Assembly: GCA_026261815.1 (NCBI GenBank)
Contig: JAMPIT010000566.1
Coordinates: 24,639,001 to 24,703,000, forward strand
DNA length: 64,000 nt
Origin: Monarcha castaneiventris obscurior
Lineage: Eukaryota; Chordata; Aves; Passeriformes; Monarchidae
Reading direction: 5' to 3'
Each line of letters opens with the position of its first letter. Positions within the stretch are counted from its first letter, which is position 1. The notes beneath the pieces were generated by a model. That model worked only from the letters and a program-made list of their open reading frames with translations. It did not search any database and was not told the DNA's origin. A program made the position numbers and the translations under genes. Below, piece by piece: positions 1 through 13,925 of the stretch.

Positions 1-3000
1 TGCCATAACCTAGCTCTTTTCCAATACTTCTCACCTGTCTTTGTCTCTACTTCAGACTGCAATATTTCTGAGGTAAATATTGCTTGTTGATGGATATACG
101 ATGGATTGATGGAAACATGAGCTTCTTGTGTGTTTTGAATACCTCAGAAATATAAACAAATATAGTACTGCTGTTTTATTTTTACTTCATGGAGGAGAGA
201 TTTATTTCACATACGTGAAAATGTCTTCCTTCTGGCATTTCAGATAATCCTAACAGTAATTCAGTAATAAGGCTGACAGTGACTTCTGGAGGCCATCTGC
301 TTAGCCCCAAGTTCGAAGCAGGCCCAACTTCGTGGCTAGAGCTGTTTGCTCAGGGGCTTGTCTAGCAGTGTAGTGAGTATCTCCAAGGGTGGAAATTCCA
401 CAGGCTCTGTGGCACCTCTGCCAGTGCCCACTCACTTCCTTCACGACAATTATTTTCCTTGCCTTCTGTTAGGATATCTCTTGTTGCCTCTTGTATTTTC
501 TACAAGAAACTCTCTATTCCCCTTGTGCCACCTTCCAAATCCTGTTATCTGATATTTTAGTTTCCTACAAGAGGACTTCCCCACAGCAAAGTCACCTAAC
601 TCATGTTATTTTGGTAAGATAATGTCAGTTGCAAGCTCTGTTCTTGCCATTCCCTTCTCTAGCACTGGGAACTGGAGACTTCTAAGAGGTCTGTTTGTAT
701 GTAAGCAAGTATTTCTCAGAAGTCCATGTTCCTTGCTCAGATGTCTTGTAATGCTCTGAAGACTTAAGGTCCAAGCCAGATTTCCTCTAAACATGTAGTT
801 TGTTGCATGCTGCTGTGTAATGCTAAGGACACACAGCTCTTGCCATGGCTGGACAGGTCCACAGCACATGCCAGGGGTCTTGACTAACGGTGGTGTCTTT
901 ATGCTGCTTACTCTCTTTTTCATTTTTTACTTCAGATTTTGTATTCCATAATGCTAAAAATGGAAGAAGAAAATCACATCTGTGACCTTCTCCAGTTATT
1001 AAAGTAGAGTCAGTTCCAATTTTCCATTTTTACATATTTATTCATGATAATGTGTGAATGGATACTGTTTTAATTTGCTTCTCTTACAATTCTTTCCTTT
1101 ATAGTTTTGTTAGTTAATGCTACTTAATTAACACACTCCTCTGCATATACAGAAATCTGACAATCATAATCTTTAGGTGATAATGGGAAATGTATTTGTA
1201 CACCTGCAAAACACTGAATTAAGATCCTGCTTATTAACCATTCTTTTTCTTCCCTTTCTGTTGTCTCTAGGAATGGGTGTGGGTTTTGTCCCTACCAAAT
1301 ATTTTGTCTATGATGCAAGTTTCATTTTAAAATAATCTCACTATATTTCCAGACGTAACTATTTCTTTACTTTTTTTTCCCAGTTCCCTTTGTTTGTATT
1401 TGGGTTTTTTTTTTTAAAATCTGCACAGCAATAAGGTGTAGAAAGTCCCTCTCCCTTCCTCTCTCTATCTAATAGGCTGAAGAGGTATTTTGTGGGACAT
1501 CTCTCAGTGATGCAGTAAAGGTTCTTGAGAGAGAAGGGTTTGTATTAAGCTTCATAAAAAGATAAACATTGCAGTATTATTCACTTATCCTTGCTATGGG
1601 TGTTCAGAATGTGGAGGAACATCTCTGTGAACCTTGATTTGACAGAGGTTACACAGTCTGGAAAGCTGTTGTCACCATGCTTTGGAAGTCATGGCTCAAA
1701 GCTATTCTTCTCTAGCAGAAACAATTCAGTTTGTACACATGTGTGAACAGTGTTCTACTCTGTTCCCAGGAATCACTGATTTGTAGATGGCTCCTACTAC
1801 TATCCTTTGAAAGAAATTGTAAAGCATTATAGTTTACCTTCTTTTTAGCAGAAATGATTTGAATCTAGCAAAAAGTGTGCCTTTGTTTTTTCCCCTTGAA
1901 ATACGTGGTGAGCACAAATCCAAAATTTTAAGATTTCAGACACAACAGAAGGGCTCTGTTTTCCAACAAACACGAGGTTGAGTTATATTATAGAAATTGG
2001 TTTCGTAGTAGTGTATTGTGACGGAAAATACTTTGTGAATCGTTCTGCTGGCTTCTAGTTGGACAGTGCTGAGCTTCACAGCACCTAGATATAAACTGTC
2101 CATGGATATAGAACCTTATGTCTCTGTAGAAACAATAAAATCTGGAAAAACTATTTTATATAAAATTATTAGAACTTATTTATACAACAAACCAGATATT
2201 TATCACCAATAGTCAGCAGTTGGGTACTAAAAATACTTCCAGTGCAACTACATGGATTGCAAGAAAATCCACACTGACTTTTGGTCTGTACCTCTTCTGA
2301 GAGATGTCATAGTGGCACTAATTCTCACTGTCAAAATCTGGGTGCCTCCTGGACTGTCCTGCAGTCTTGACAGAGGTTTGAGATCAGCATCTGCCTTTAC
2401 ATCACCTTAATGACAGTACTGACTCCATGTCTGGAGAAATATGTATTTGTGTGATTGCCCTTTGACTGAAGCATGGACTGGGGATGGAGGCAGCAATAAG
2501 TGAGGTGGGGTCATAGCTGTAACCTGCGGCATGCAGATCTCTGCTAAATCTTGCTGCACAGCTCAAGGGTTAGGTGATGAGAGAGAGAGATGTGCCAAAG
2601 TATTTTTGGTGTCTCTTCCAAAAAATACCATTAAATCAACGGAAAATTGAGTTCAGGTGGTTTCTAGGACATGCTGAGAGAGCTCCACTAAGGTCAGGTA
2701 CCCAAAAATAATTCCAGCTGGTGGGAAGGGACATTTCCTCTCTCCTGAAACCAGGAATGCCAATGCTAACTTGCAATCTTTGTTCTCTTTGTGGCTCCAG
2801 TGACCAAGATACAGCTTCCTACTCTGCAGTGCTATTATAGCATGTAAAAGCAGCCTCTGTGCTTTTAAAATTAGCATAAGCCATCCTGTCAAATGCGCTT
2901 ATTTTATTCATGTCCCAAGCACATATTTTAAAGAAAAATATGGTCTTCATCCTCTGCCTTCCACATCTATTCACACCTCTGATATTTATCAATACAGAAA

Positions 3001-5324
3001 AAGATGATGCATATAAAGAAGTAATATTTAGAAAATTATAAACAGTTAAAATTGTACAAAATGTAATAGTTTCCAACCAATTTGAACGAGCTCAAATAAG
3101 CAGGCAACAGAGGTAAAATTAGAGGCACTAGAGAGAGCAGTGACATGGATAATGTGGAGAAGTGAATGTGGCTTGCAGTGAAAAAGAATCCCAGTGAGCA
3201 CCTACTGTTAAGTGTTAGCCACAAAAGGCTGCTGGCAACAATACTTTGGGGAATAATGGCCATTTCATTTCCGTGGTTTTCTACTCTTTTTCTCCCCAAA
3301 TGCTGTCATTAAATAAAAACCCTTCCTAAAAGCCATTACACCTAACATATGTTCAGAAGTATTTCTGAAACTATCTGTTTTCCCTGTTCTGATTTCAGTG
3401 GCTCGGTATCTACACCTAAATCATTGCTACTTTAATTGGCATACAACGACAGACTTCTGATGCACTTTCTAGAAAATTATGGAAAGTTAATTTCCCTCTC
3501 AGCACTACATGCCATCCAAGTGACAATTTTAAGTCATTTTTAAGAGCAGGTCTAAAAGTCTTTCAGGATAGATGATCATGCATGCAGTCCTGCAGAATCT
3601 AACTTGTTTGTTGAGGTGCCCCAGTGAGCAAAGCAACTGGCAGTGTGTTGTGACCTGAAAGCTGTTTGTCTATGCACAGTAGTTTTGTAACTACTTCTTA
3701 TAGAGAAAGCATATGACACAGAGGGTCCAGGGGAAAATGCACTGGGTCACAGCTGGACCATACTGGCAGTGAAGGTTGCTTGGAGAAGCTTACACTTCAT
3801 CTGTTCTTTGCAGAGGGAGCTTGAATTTCTAGAGGGGATACTCTGGATGGTCTCTGCGTCTTGTGCACCATGATACTTTCAGAGTTCATCACTCATCGAT
3901 TCTTAGAGCCTGTTCAAGGCTTCACAAGGCCAAAACCAAAGTAAATGCAAGAAAAGGTATGAAAATGAAGTATGACAAATAAATTAATAAATTAATTTCA
4001 GGGCACCATCTTTCCAAATTTGGGGAACGGAGTATCTCTGCTCCTGAGGCAAGCAGGCATTTTCCCACTGCTTAGGGAGTGAGTCTCATTCTGTGCCTGG
4101 CTCTAAGCAGCCTCCCTGCCAGCCCTGGTCACTTCAGACCATGATTCTGTCACTGTTATTCATGTGGCATAATAGGAATCTGTTGCTTTGCTTATGCCTA
4201 AAGCAAACCCCCTCCATGACATTATCTCAAATGCTATCACAAATACAGTGCTTTGTTTTGCTTCAAGTTGCACAGCAGGATAAAGAATGAAAATTCAGAA
4301 GAATATAGGAATTTTATCAATGGTGTGGTTGAAGAAATTTGTCACAGACATTCCCCTCATATGCTGCCATCAATTTGCATGTAGTATGGACAGATAAAAC
4401 TCATTAGACTTCAGCACTGTAGATATTCAGGACTGATTCTAAATACAAGTAGCCCTCAAAAAAAAAAAGTGCAAAAGATAAAAACAAACAGTGAAACTAA
4501 CTGTAAGCAAATAATTTCTGTAGAATGTAACACATAGAGACATGTAGCAGTGTTTACCAGCTTCTAAAAGACTAGCTTTGTAGAGTTAACAGTTCATTAA
4601 AATGAGAATAGCAGAGAACCTGAGTTATTTTGCTGATTCATGAACTCTGCAGACACAAATGCTGGTAGAGTAGTTATTCAATGAGCTTCCATTACATTAA
4701 CAGAACTGTTCTGGGTATTACTACTAGAAAAAACAACCTATAGAATCAAGTACTTAGAATCTGATTTTCAAATTGCTCTCCTTTTTGCATTTGCATCGAT
4801 GTTTTGCATTTGTTTGAAGCTTGCATCTGCTTCCAAACAATAAGCACTAATTTTAAACCTGTTTAGTACTCATTTAACCCAGATAGTTCTTTTGTGGCCA
4901 TTTCACATGCATCTGGGATTCAGTGCAAAGAGGTTGCATGGAACAAAATGAGAGGGAAATGCTACTAACCAGCAGCTGCAAGAAAGGGCCAAAAGAAAAA
5001 AAAAGTGGAAACACTATACGAATATGCTACAATTATGACTTGAGAAATAGGCACATAGATAGTGACCCTGTGATTATGTTAGGTAGAGGCTGCTGTGGAT
5101 GATGACTGGCTACTGGGCAATCTAAGCTTGATTTGTGCAAGAGATACTTCCACTGATTCAATGGATCTTTGATATGCTTCAGGTAATTTGCACTACTTAC
5201 ATGTCAGCTGAGGTCAGTGAAGTTTGCCAGAGCTTTATACTCAAAGGCATCCTAAGGAATACAATGTCAGATAATGTAAACTAGCAGAACTAGGAGCCTG
5301 TTTCCTGTGACAATTAAAGCATCC
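1..5324. other. Intergenic DNA, no gene recognised
   Basis: AT-rich unique-looking sequence. Short open frames on both strands are under 110 codons and show no recognisable domain, codon bias or splice structure. Small low-complexity spots are a T-run near 1408, a (GA)n patch near 2578-2590 and an A-run near 4458-4468. I see no interspersed repeat that I can name until the CR1 tail that follows. Confidence 0.6.
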
Positions 5325-5530
5325 ACTGGAAGGGTGGTGAGATACTGGAACAGGTTGCCCACAGACACTGTGGACATCCCATCCCTGGACCTGTTCAAGG
5401 CCAGGCTGGATGGGGCTTTGAGCAAACTGGTCTAGTGAGAAGTGTCCCTGCCCATGGCAGGGAGTTTGAAACGAAGTGATCTTTAAGGTCCCTTCCAACC
5501 CAGGCCATTCTATGATTCCATGATCCTATG
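5325..5530 (+). mobile_element. CR1 LINE, truncated 3' end
   Basis: This is a 5'-truncated CR1 non-LTR retrotransposon on the plus strand. The sequence shows the order typical of the CR1 3' untranslated region: 'actggaacaggttgccc', then 'ctgttcaaggccaggctgga', then 'ctgcccatggcaggg', then 'aaggtcccttccaaccc'. It ends in degenerate ATTCTATG-type octamers (attctatg-attccatg-atcctatg) at about 5508-5530. No coding part of ORF2 remains. The octamer tail is the signature of CR1 and points to a bird or another sauropsid. The 5' limit is approximate. I see no clear target-site duplication, which is usual for CR1. Confidence 0.93.
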
Positions 5531-7224
5531 AAACATCTAGTTCACCACTGACCGAGGCTATAGTTACTTTTGATATTTGTAGTCATAAACTCCAAAGCTA
5601 ATGAGGGTTGAATGGCTGAATACATGTAACCTACATACACCACGGTCCACATACAGCTCTCATTTAATCACAATAAATTAACTGGAAGCCAGTGATGTGA
5701 CCCAGTAAAAATCCACTGAAGTTAAGGATGGATGTGTCCAGTTATACTCTGTTAGGCAATAATCATGAGTGAGAGAAGAGCTGTTCCCTCAGTTTAACCA
5801 CCTGTAACACCATGCAGCCTTGCAAAGTACCTGTGATCCAAATCGAAAGCAGTACAAGCCTGGACTCTCTATCCACTTGTAATCTACTACAGAAGCATTT
5901 GTCTTCCTTCATTATGTCAGTGCTAATGGGGTTGTGCTTCTCAGCCTGACACCGTGGTTGTATTCCTGGATCAGCACCTGTCCTAAGGTGAGCTCTTGCA
6001 ATCTGTCACCTCTGCTCCTACCCTGGTTTTGTTGTTGTTTTTGTACAGAGACTCAACACATAACAGTGTGACAGGCATCTGGAACAGGTCCCAGTGCCAC
6101 ATGCCACATCATCTGCAGTTCCATTTCAAGGCAATGAGAGGACAATGTTAACTGCTTCTTTTTACTGTCAGCCACTGGTATCACTTGTGAAATTAATGGG
6201 AAAACAGTAATGACAAAAATTTTCCTTCCGGTATATCTGAATATGATTTCCCTTTAACCTGTCTGCAAATGTGGTTCATAAGGTGTCTCTTTTGATTCCA
6301 GCATATTATCTTAATCTTTACACTATCTTAGCATTATCTTAGCATATTGAGCTGATCTTGCTCTGACTCAGTTAAAAAACAGGGTAAATCTTTAGGAAAG
6401 AATACGTGTTTCCATATCAAGAAGTCTTTCCCTGATGTACAGTAGGAAACTTAAATGAAGGATTGTGTTTTCAAAGTAGTGTGTGTAGAAGTGCGACTTC
6501 AAAGTTTCATGGCTCTTAAGTAGCTGTTAACAGTTCCTCCTGAGATCAGTGGAGATTTGAAGGACTGCTGCACATTTGATGCAGCTCTCTTGTCTTATGC
6601 TACTTAGAAATGCACAATTTTCATTAAAAAACTACCTTTTTGGAAATTTAGACTTGAATTAATTTCTCTTTTTTAATTATGAAGAAACTATCTATATAAA
6701 ATAAATCCCACCCTTTGCATCTTACAGGGTGGATAAAACAAATACTTAAATAATAAGTAAAACCACAGGTTTTTAAAAAGACCTAAAATTTCTGTCTGTA
6801 CGATTTAATGCAGAAAAAACAGGTCTCAAAATAAAAGCAGAAGATCATCAGCTGCCTCTCCTTCACCCAAGGCTTGCACTTATTACTGGATCAAAAACAT
6901 GAAAACCTTTAACGGAACACTACCCAATACAACTCAGCAATTGAATAACCTTGAGAGGAAAGACTGGGGATTTAAGGGAGAAGATCAATTTAAAATCACT
7001 TAATGGATGGAGGCATTTAAAATTACATACACTGAAGAAGGTGAAAGGTGCTATGGAATAATTACTTCCATCCTTTGGAGATGGTGTCTTAAGATGTAAA
7101 TGAGAGTCCATGTTTCAGTAATTTATTGTATGAGAAATATACCATCACCAAAGGAAAGGAAACTGTGAGATAAAGAAAAAAATAATTTCTGAACCCTGTA
7201 AAGATCATCTCACCTGAAGTTTGA

Positions 7225-7310
7225 TTCAGTGTCTACTGCAGTCTATGGGCGATTTTATTGCCATTGAAAGATGCCAGTGGACTTCAGTAAGCTTGAATGA
7301 GGCCTGCTAT
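7225..7310. repeat. Possible ancient sauropsid palindromic repeat
   Basis: The stretch contains 'ttgccattgaaagatgcc' followed closely by 'agtggacttcagtaagc'. This resembles the motif family 'ccattgacttcaatggg' that recurs in old palindromic repeats of turtles, crocodilians and birds. The copy is decayed and the family cannot be fixed without a repeat library. The match is from memory of the motif only. Confidence 0.3.
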
Positions 7311-9934
7311 GGTGGTATAATTTTACAGGAGAGAAATACATTGTAAAAGATATATCAGCTCCTGAAGCTCAAGTCTGTAGCACTCCTGCACAGAAGCAGG
7401 CTCCTTGAAATGAACACATTTGGTCACATCAAAAGCAAAAATCTTGGAACTGAACAGCTTTAGAGGGGCTCTTTAAACTCTTGGGTGGACATGGGTACAT
7501 AGCCTGCTTCATCCATCACATGTTCCACATCCTACAATGTGCATCTACACTGTTAAGACTTGGAACGTCTGTGGGTCAGTAAACTACAAAACCAGTAACA
7601 TCTTTTTCTATGCAGCAGCATGAATGTATAAATAGGGCCCTGCACTGGCTGCTCTGTCATGGATTTGCCTTTTTTGTCCCTAGAAGGCAGTCTTAGGCAT
7701 GTGGTGATCTGAGTAAGTGTGGGCAGTCATGTTTAAGTGTGGTTCTTCCAAGCTGCTGACACTTCTGTGAGTTTGGGATTGTGCTAAGGATGGCACAAGT
7801 CCAACTCTTTAAGCCCTGGAGTTTGTACAAATTCCCTATGTAAAAGCATCCAAAAGATCAAAGCTTGGGAATTATTGGCTTCCATGAAGAACTGAACATA
7901 CTCCTAAAATCTATATTGAAACCTTGCAAAAGGAAGTAGGAATCAGTCTTTGGCAAAAATGTTTCTCAAGGATGAAGACATTTGAGGTGCAGCAAATCCA
8001 GTTAAGGACAGCTTCTTGCACAGGGTGCATTTCATCTGCTAAAAACAAACACAAGAACTTTGTAAATAGCTCCATGTGACTGGCGTATGTCACACTTTTC
8101 AACTGATAGAAGCTAAATGACATACTAATCATCTTCTAACACATCTAAAAGCATTGCACCAAAGTCCTAACCCTTCTTTTCCTTTCTGTGTTTTCTGTTT
8201 ACTTCATGAGTCACTTTTTGGCTGGTGACTAACTACTGACGGGAGAAAAAACAAATCACGTAACCCAAGGAAGTTTTCTTTATAAAGAAACTTTAGTGTG
8301 GAAAATTTCTCTTCTTAAGTGCATGTCATCTAATATCTGCTGCCCTTGCCAGACGCTCAAGAAACAAGTTTACAAAGTGGAAATCCTCCTAACCGCTATT
8401 TCGCTCTGCCTAGCCCTCCATCTCACAGGAAATGATTCTTTCTCTAAACTCTGACACTGCTGCTGCTGAAGAGCACTTCAGTTCTGAACACGTTATTTCA
8501 CCATTCACAGGCCTTTGAACTGTTGCTTTTAAATGTGGCTGTTGAATTAATGAATAATTTTGCCAGGTGTTAGAGCACATGAAGGGAATACCAGCCATAC
8601 GCTTCGCTTGATCTGTGTTCATTTTTACATTACAAGATGTTTATTATGGTAAGATAAAAGGTCTGGCTCATTCCCATACCTTTTATATGAAATTCAAATA
8701 AAGAAGACAGAGTTAGTAAAAACTTCTGAGAATGAATGAATATATGCGATTTACAAAAGCCAAAGAACCCAAATCACTTGTTTATATGCAAAACTCATTA
8801 AAAACATTGCTTATTTAATCTGATTTAGATTAAAGGAATACTGCTGTTATATCAGGTTGCCATTTTTTCTGATGAGAACCAGGACATATCAGTGACTATA
8901 AAATACATAAAAAATAGAGAAGTTTCAGGTGTTGAGATACCTGAGGTGTTTGATTTTTTGGAGGAAAACAGATTTAGTTGCCATTCATTAGCTGATAACT
9001 GAATATCTATCTTTACACTTTTGTCTTTCCATGAACAAAAGCCACAGTTGAGTTCTTCTTGCAGGATGGACTGCGTTTCAGTAGTGGTAGTGGGGAAGCA
9101 GATGAATTGTCCTTTGAAGTTCTGGAGACAGGTGTCACCTAAGCACAAACTGAGTGGATGGTGGTGCCAGAGGTGGAATTTGGTTCTGGACTGTGCCTGG
9201 ACTATTTGTGATGCCATGAATTTATGCCACAACATGTTTAGAGGTCCTAGTCTCCTCCTTATCCAGACTAACACCTTTGTGGGATATTTTTGTTCTATTC
9301 ACAGCTGCGTTGCAGGTCAATGTTTCCCCTGTGTAGAAATCATGATACAAGTAACAGGGGAACAGTATCCTCCCAAGTCTTTCTCCGGGATGAGGTGTGT
9401 AAGAATGTGAAGATGCTCACTGTGTGAGCTGGCATAGATTAGGCCATCATGATACTCCATGAAAAGCTCTCCATGATCATCTGTCATGTTTTGCTCCCAA
9501 GCTGACATTAATGGCACCACTTTTATAGCCCAGAAGGAACATTTTCTCCTAACAGGACTGATAAGGTTTATCAATACATTTAGTTTTCTCCTGTGGTGTG
9601 GGCCACTTCCTGGGATGTCTGGATAACTGACAATATGTAGCACAGGATATCAACTATCCTGAGATCACTACCTTTCTTTTCTAGTGGCAAGGTGTGGCTT
9701 TTGTGGCTGCTGTGCATTTATGCCACAGTTTCTATTTCTGTACTACCAGCACTCAGCTTTCCTGATATGCTTTGTCATCACGACTCTTGTGCCATTCGAT
9801 TTCAAGAGAGAGGTGAAAGATTCCCACTGCTGCTCTCTGGGGGGTCTTGCCCCTGGCTTTCCTAAAGAGAAACAGCCTTGATGCTTAGGCACTAGCAGCA
9901 AGAACCTAGCTGGAAGGGGCTTGGGTTTTTTGTG

Positions 9935-9951
9935 ATAAGGCAGTGCCTTAT
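9935..9951. repeat. Short perfect palindrome
   Basis: ATAAGGCA-G-TGCCTTAT: 8-bp arms around one central base. It could be a chance palindrome or a binding site for a dimeric factor. No flanking context settles this. Confidence 0.6.
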
Positions 9952-12900
9952 GTCCTGCTGAGTAAGCGGCCTGGGGAAGTCTCCTAGGCTGAATCTACAC
10001 TGCATGCCTTTCTGTAGTGCATAGGGTCTGTAGTCCCTTCCTAGGCTGCTTGAAAAGCCAAATCTACCACACTCACAGTTCTTCCCCTGGAGGGTGACAG
10101 AACAGAGAATGAAACATGCAACAGAAGTTACTCTCATCAGAGTTCATCATCTAGAACCACAGAAGCGGTATAAAAAGCTACACAGAAAACAAGCCTTATG
10201 GGGAAAAACTGAGAAAAGATAATGAACAAATGTATGAGCTCCAATGTTTGCCATGATATAAAGTTTATTATGATGTGCTTGGATCAACTGTTCTGCTATC
10301 CAAGAAATAATGCTTTCCCCTCTGCTGGTCTTAACCAACAATTGCTACTTAACACTGAGAAATAGGCATCTTAAGAAAAAGGACAGAGACAAAGAACCTC
10401 TCCTTGAATACACTGATATTAAGATAATGAAAGGTTTCAATGGTAGTATTATTAAAGGTTGACAATACTGGGTTTTATGATTCTCTTTATACAGTTCAGA
10501 TAAATTAAATAAAACTAGCTCTTATCTGTACAGCTCCTAAAGCCACACTGTAACAATAGTCTCAGGATCATCTTCAGTAAGATACCCTAAAGTCAGGGCA
10601 GGTCTGTGAGGAAGGAGCTAATGTCAGGTGCTGTCTTTAGACTCCTAAGAGAAGTACCAACAGGACTGAAGTGATGACCTACAAATTTCCTGTATGTTGC
10701 ATGTATGTCAAATACAAAGGGAGACTAATCAAAATAACATGGTAAAGATAAAAATGACAAAACATGGTTGGTGTAACACCAGTGATGCCCTAACTGATAG
10801 CTCAATGTCAAAGATATGATGCATGTGTCGCTCACTGTAAAAATGTCAGCATTTGTCAGGTATAACATCTCGCTGGGACTGACTGACACAGGTCAAATTG
10901 CAGATTCTGCTCCTTCAACATAAACTGATTAAGTAGAGCTTTAAAAAACCCTTCCAATAAATAAACTATGTTTAAAACCGTCTTCAGCTTCTCATTGGTA
11001 AACACTGTTTCTGTCTACTAATACATATTGACAAAATTAGTGTTTTCATGCAATGTTTTATGGTACATTACCTAAACTCAATGAGCAACTCACACTCTGT
11101 TTTTTTGTTGCCAACAGTGGTTCACAATGTTTCACTGCTAACTATAGGTGTCACAGCAATAATTTGACACGCAAAAAAAAAAGAGAAAATGTTCTTTATG
11201 GTAGAGTTTTTACGGTCTATTCTACGCGGTCTCAATCACTGAAGTGGAAAAAATGAAGATAAACAGCCTAACTAGTATGTTTACATGCATCTAACCAGGT
11301 CCTTTCTTTTAAAATTAATTTCACATATAAATATAAATGCTTTGATTACAACTTTATGAATTTGAGGGAGCTTTGAAAGAACTGTCAAGTTCAGAAAGGA
11401 AAAATGCTCCCTTCTTCTGACACTGAAACACGGTGAAAAAAGTGCCATGCCTTTTTTCTTCAGCAATTTCCATAATACTACACCTTAAGTTCTTCATTAA
11501 CTACTCAAATAATGGTGAGATTTTTGATTTCCAGATAAAACAGAAAGAGTCCCATCAGATTTACAGGAGAAAAATCTGAAGCCATTTTATGTTTGCCAGT
11601 ATTGTCTCAGCTCAGCAAGGTACATAGATATATAAAATTCAACAGGATGAGTTACTCTGATTGAGTATGTGCTGGCAGGACCCTAAAGCAGGGCACACCT
11701 GGCTGTTTATTTGCTAGATTTCTGTAAATTATTGTTAAAGTTGCACAGGTTAAGAATTAAAAACCAGGAAATACTGAAGAAATGGAGTGGTCATTCTTAT
11801 CCCTTGCTTGTTACAGCACAATGTTTAGTTAGCAGTTTGTGAGCTATTCCTTTGAGCTATGTGATGTAATGCCCAGTGACTGCCCCTATACACTGGAAGA
11901 AGTATGAAAAGAAAGCAGTTGTAGCTAACAGGATAACTATTTAAACACCACCATAGCGCTTTTGCAACAGCCAAGATGACAGAACCTTTAAAGCAAGAAG
12001 AAAAAAAAATCCCCAAATCTGTGTAGAAACCACTGGTGGAAGATATTAATGGGATTGTTCTAAAGGGATCTTTTATGAGTGCATTGGGAAGAGCAAGGGA
12101 TCTGTCTGCTAAACAGCTCATATAAGAAGGAAATATACCTGGCTTTTAATCTCCACTCAGGTCTTTTTAAAAAATTATTTTATAAAATAGTTTTTTATAT
12201 AAAAAAAAAAAATTATAAAAAGATAGATGTCTATCTATGGCATGAACACAATTCCCAAGAGTAAACTCCAGAGTTCCTAGGGCTCTTTCAGGACAATGAT
12301 ATGAGACTGACCAGCCCCGAGGCAAAAAGTCATCCTGTAGCGTGTACAGATCTCTTTTTCAGGGCACAATCTTTAATAGTAAGTCATATTGCTTAGCACA
12401 AAGTATCCAATGTTACCAAGTGATTTAATAGAATGTAGTTGCCTCTGTAACTTACGTAACACTTGCTCCAGAAGGTGATTTCAAAGAGCTCTTAATGAGT
12501 GACACAGACCTCTTAGGAGTCAACTTCAAGAAGGAAACAAACGCCTAGGTGGCAGAATACGGGGGCTTAAGCATTTGGTGTCCATAGTGATGCCCTGCTA
12601 GATACACACACGTGCACACACACACAAATGCATGAAGACAAAGACAAATCTAAGACAATTTTAATGCCAAAAATTAAGGAGCATTTGCAGTTAGCAGCTC
12701 AGTGGTGGTCTGAAGAGATCTGGAGCTTAGAAATCTAAACCTTGCCCGAGTATCACCAAGATTTCAGTGTAGCACAATAGAGGTCTTGAGAAATACCAGT
12801 CATTTGGGATAAATTAGCCAAGGTGGGATGCCACACTGATGTGCCTGCCTGACACCTTGTGCCTGAGACAACTCACTCAGGGCTGAGTTGAGTGTCTGTG

Positions 12901-13539
12901 TGTGGTATATTCTGTACCATTTAACTTGTTTTTTATGGAGAAGTACCTAAAAGTATACTGCACTGCTCTTGTGCTCCAAAGGGAAGTCATCTGCTGCTGA
13001 TACACAGTTTTACATTTTCCCTGCTGTGATGATTCAACTGTGCTAGCTGGAACACCGAAAGGAAGAAGCCAAATCTCCACTCATTTCCTCGCTCTTCCCA
13101 CTCACTCTCCGTGAAGAAGAGGCATTAGCAGCTGTGCAGAATCACTGTTATGCTGCTGCCTGCCACTACATGCAGCCCACACAAAATCCTGCTATTAGTA
13201 AATAAAATAAATGCCAAGATAATTTAAAAATTATAAAATACCTCTGAAGTGAACATTTAATACAGTCTCACAAATAGAGACAAATTACAGGGACAGAGGT
13301 ATCTACCTCACTTCTTAACTCACTGCTCATAACAATGGAAATGACTCCATGTTATGATGATGAGAATGTCAGACTGCCTATTTTTAAGGATATGTAGAAA
13401 AAACCCCACCACAAACCTGCACAGGAGAAAGAACCTCGTAACTGGAAGGAGAGTTGCGGAAACAAAGAGTCTTTTACATCTTCAGTCTCATGATAGACCC
13501 TGGGCAGAAAAGTCCTGTCCCTGATAGCCATGACACAGA

Positions 13540-13925
13540 CTGTCAGGACTGGAAGACACCTGAAGGGACCATCCATTTACTTCATGGCCCAAGGCAGAAA
13601 AGCATCCAGTGACAGACACCACTGTCTGCAGAGCACCAGCTGCAAGGCTTTGCTACTCCTGTTTTTAGGTCTTCTGCATATTTAGCCTGTGTCTCCAATT
13701 CGTTTAAGGGCTAAGGAGAACAGATACTCTCATTTTTGGTGTCCTGGGATGCTTCATGTACTTGAAGACTGTTAGCTTCTTCCCCTGTCATCCTTTCTAC
13801 CAAAATCTACCAAATTTCAACCCAGTTTTTTAATGTTCTTTCACAGGTTTTGCCTCTCCATTTCTTGCTAGGCTCATCTTAACTTTCTGCTGTTGGTCCA
13901 AATCTTTTCTGAATCATGTTAATGA
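13540..13925 (-). mobile_element. Decayed CR1/L3-like LINE 3' region
   Basis: Read on the plus strand, this has the order of a minus-strand CR1/L3-clade tail. 'gactggaagacacctgaagg' and 'accatccattta' come first, matching the usual 'ggaagggacct...gtccatct' start. 'acttgaagactgttagcttc' follows, then 'cacaggttttgcctctcc' and 'tttcttgctaggctcatctt', and finally 'gttggtccaaatcttttctg'. The order and spacing fit old copies in which a 'tactTgaagactgttatcatgtcc' block leads to a 'ctcacaggt' block. Divergence is high, so this is much older than the copies at 5.3 kb and 62.7 kb. No open frame is preserved. Subfamily and exact ends are uncertain. Confidence 0.6.

Larger units (their letters stand above)
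5531..13539. other. Intergenic DNA with scattered small repeats
   Basis: No gene recognised over about 8 kb. Small structures include an exact 11-bp tandem duplication (tatcttagcat twice) at 6324-6345, an ancient-repeat-like stretch at about 7225-7310, a 17-bp palindrome at 9935-9951 and a (CA)n patch near 12604-12626. Overlapping open frames at 8852-9643 on both strands reach 140 codons. They resemble no family I know, and the two strands compete with each other. Confidence 0.55.

Noticed and set aside
8852..9643. Overlapping frames of 140, 129 and 108 codons
   Set aside because: They compete on opposite strands over the same DNA, with no recognised domain, no clear splice sites and no retroviral or LINE motif.
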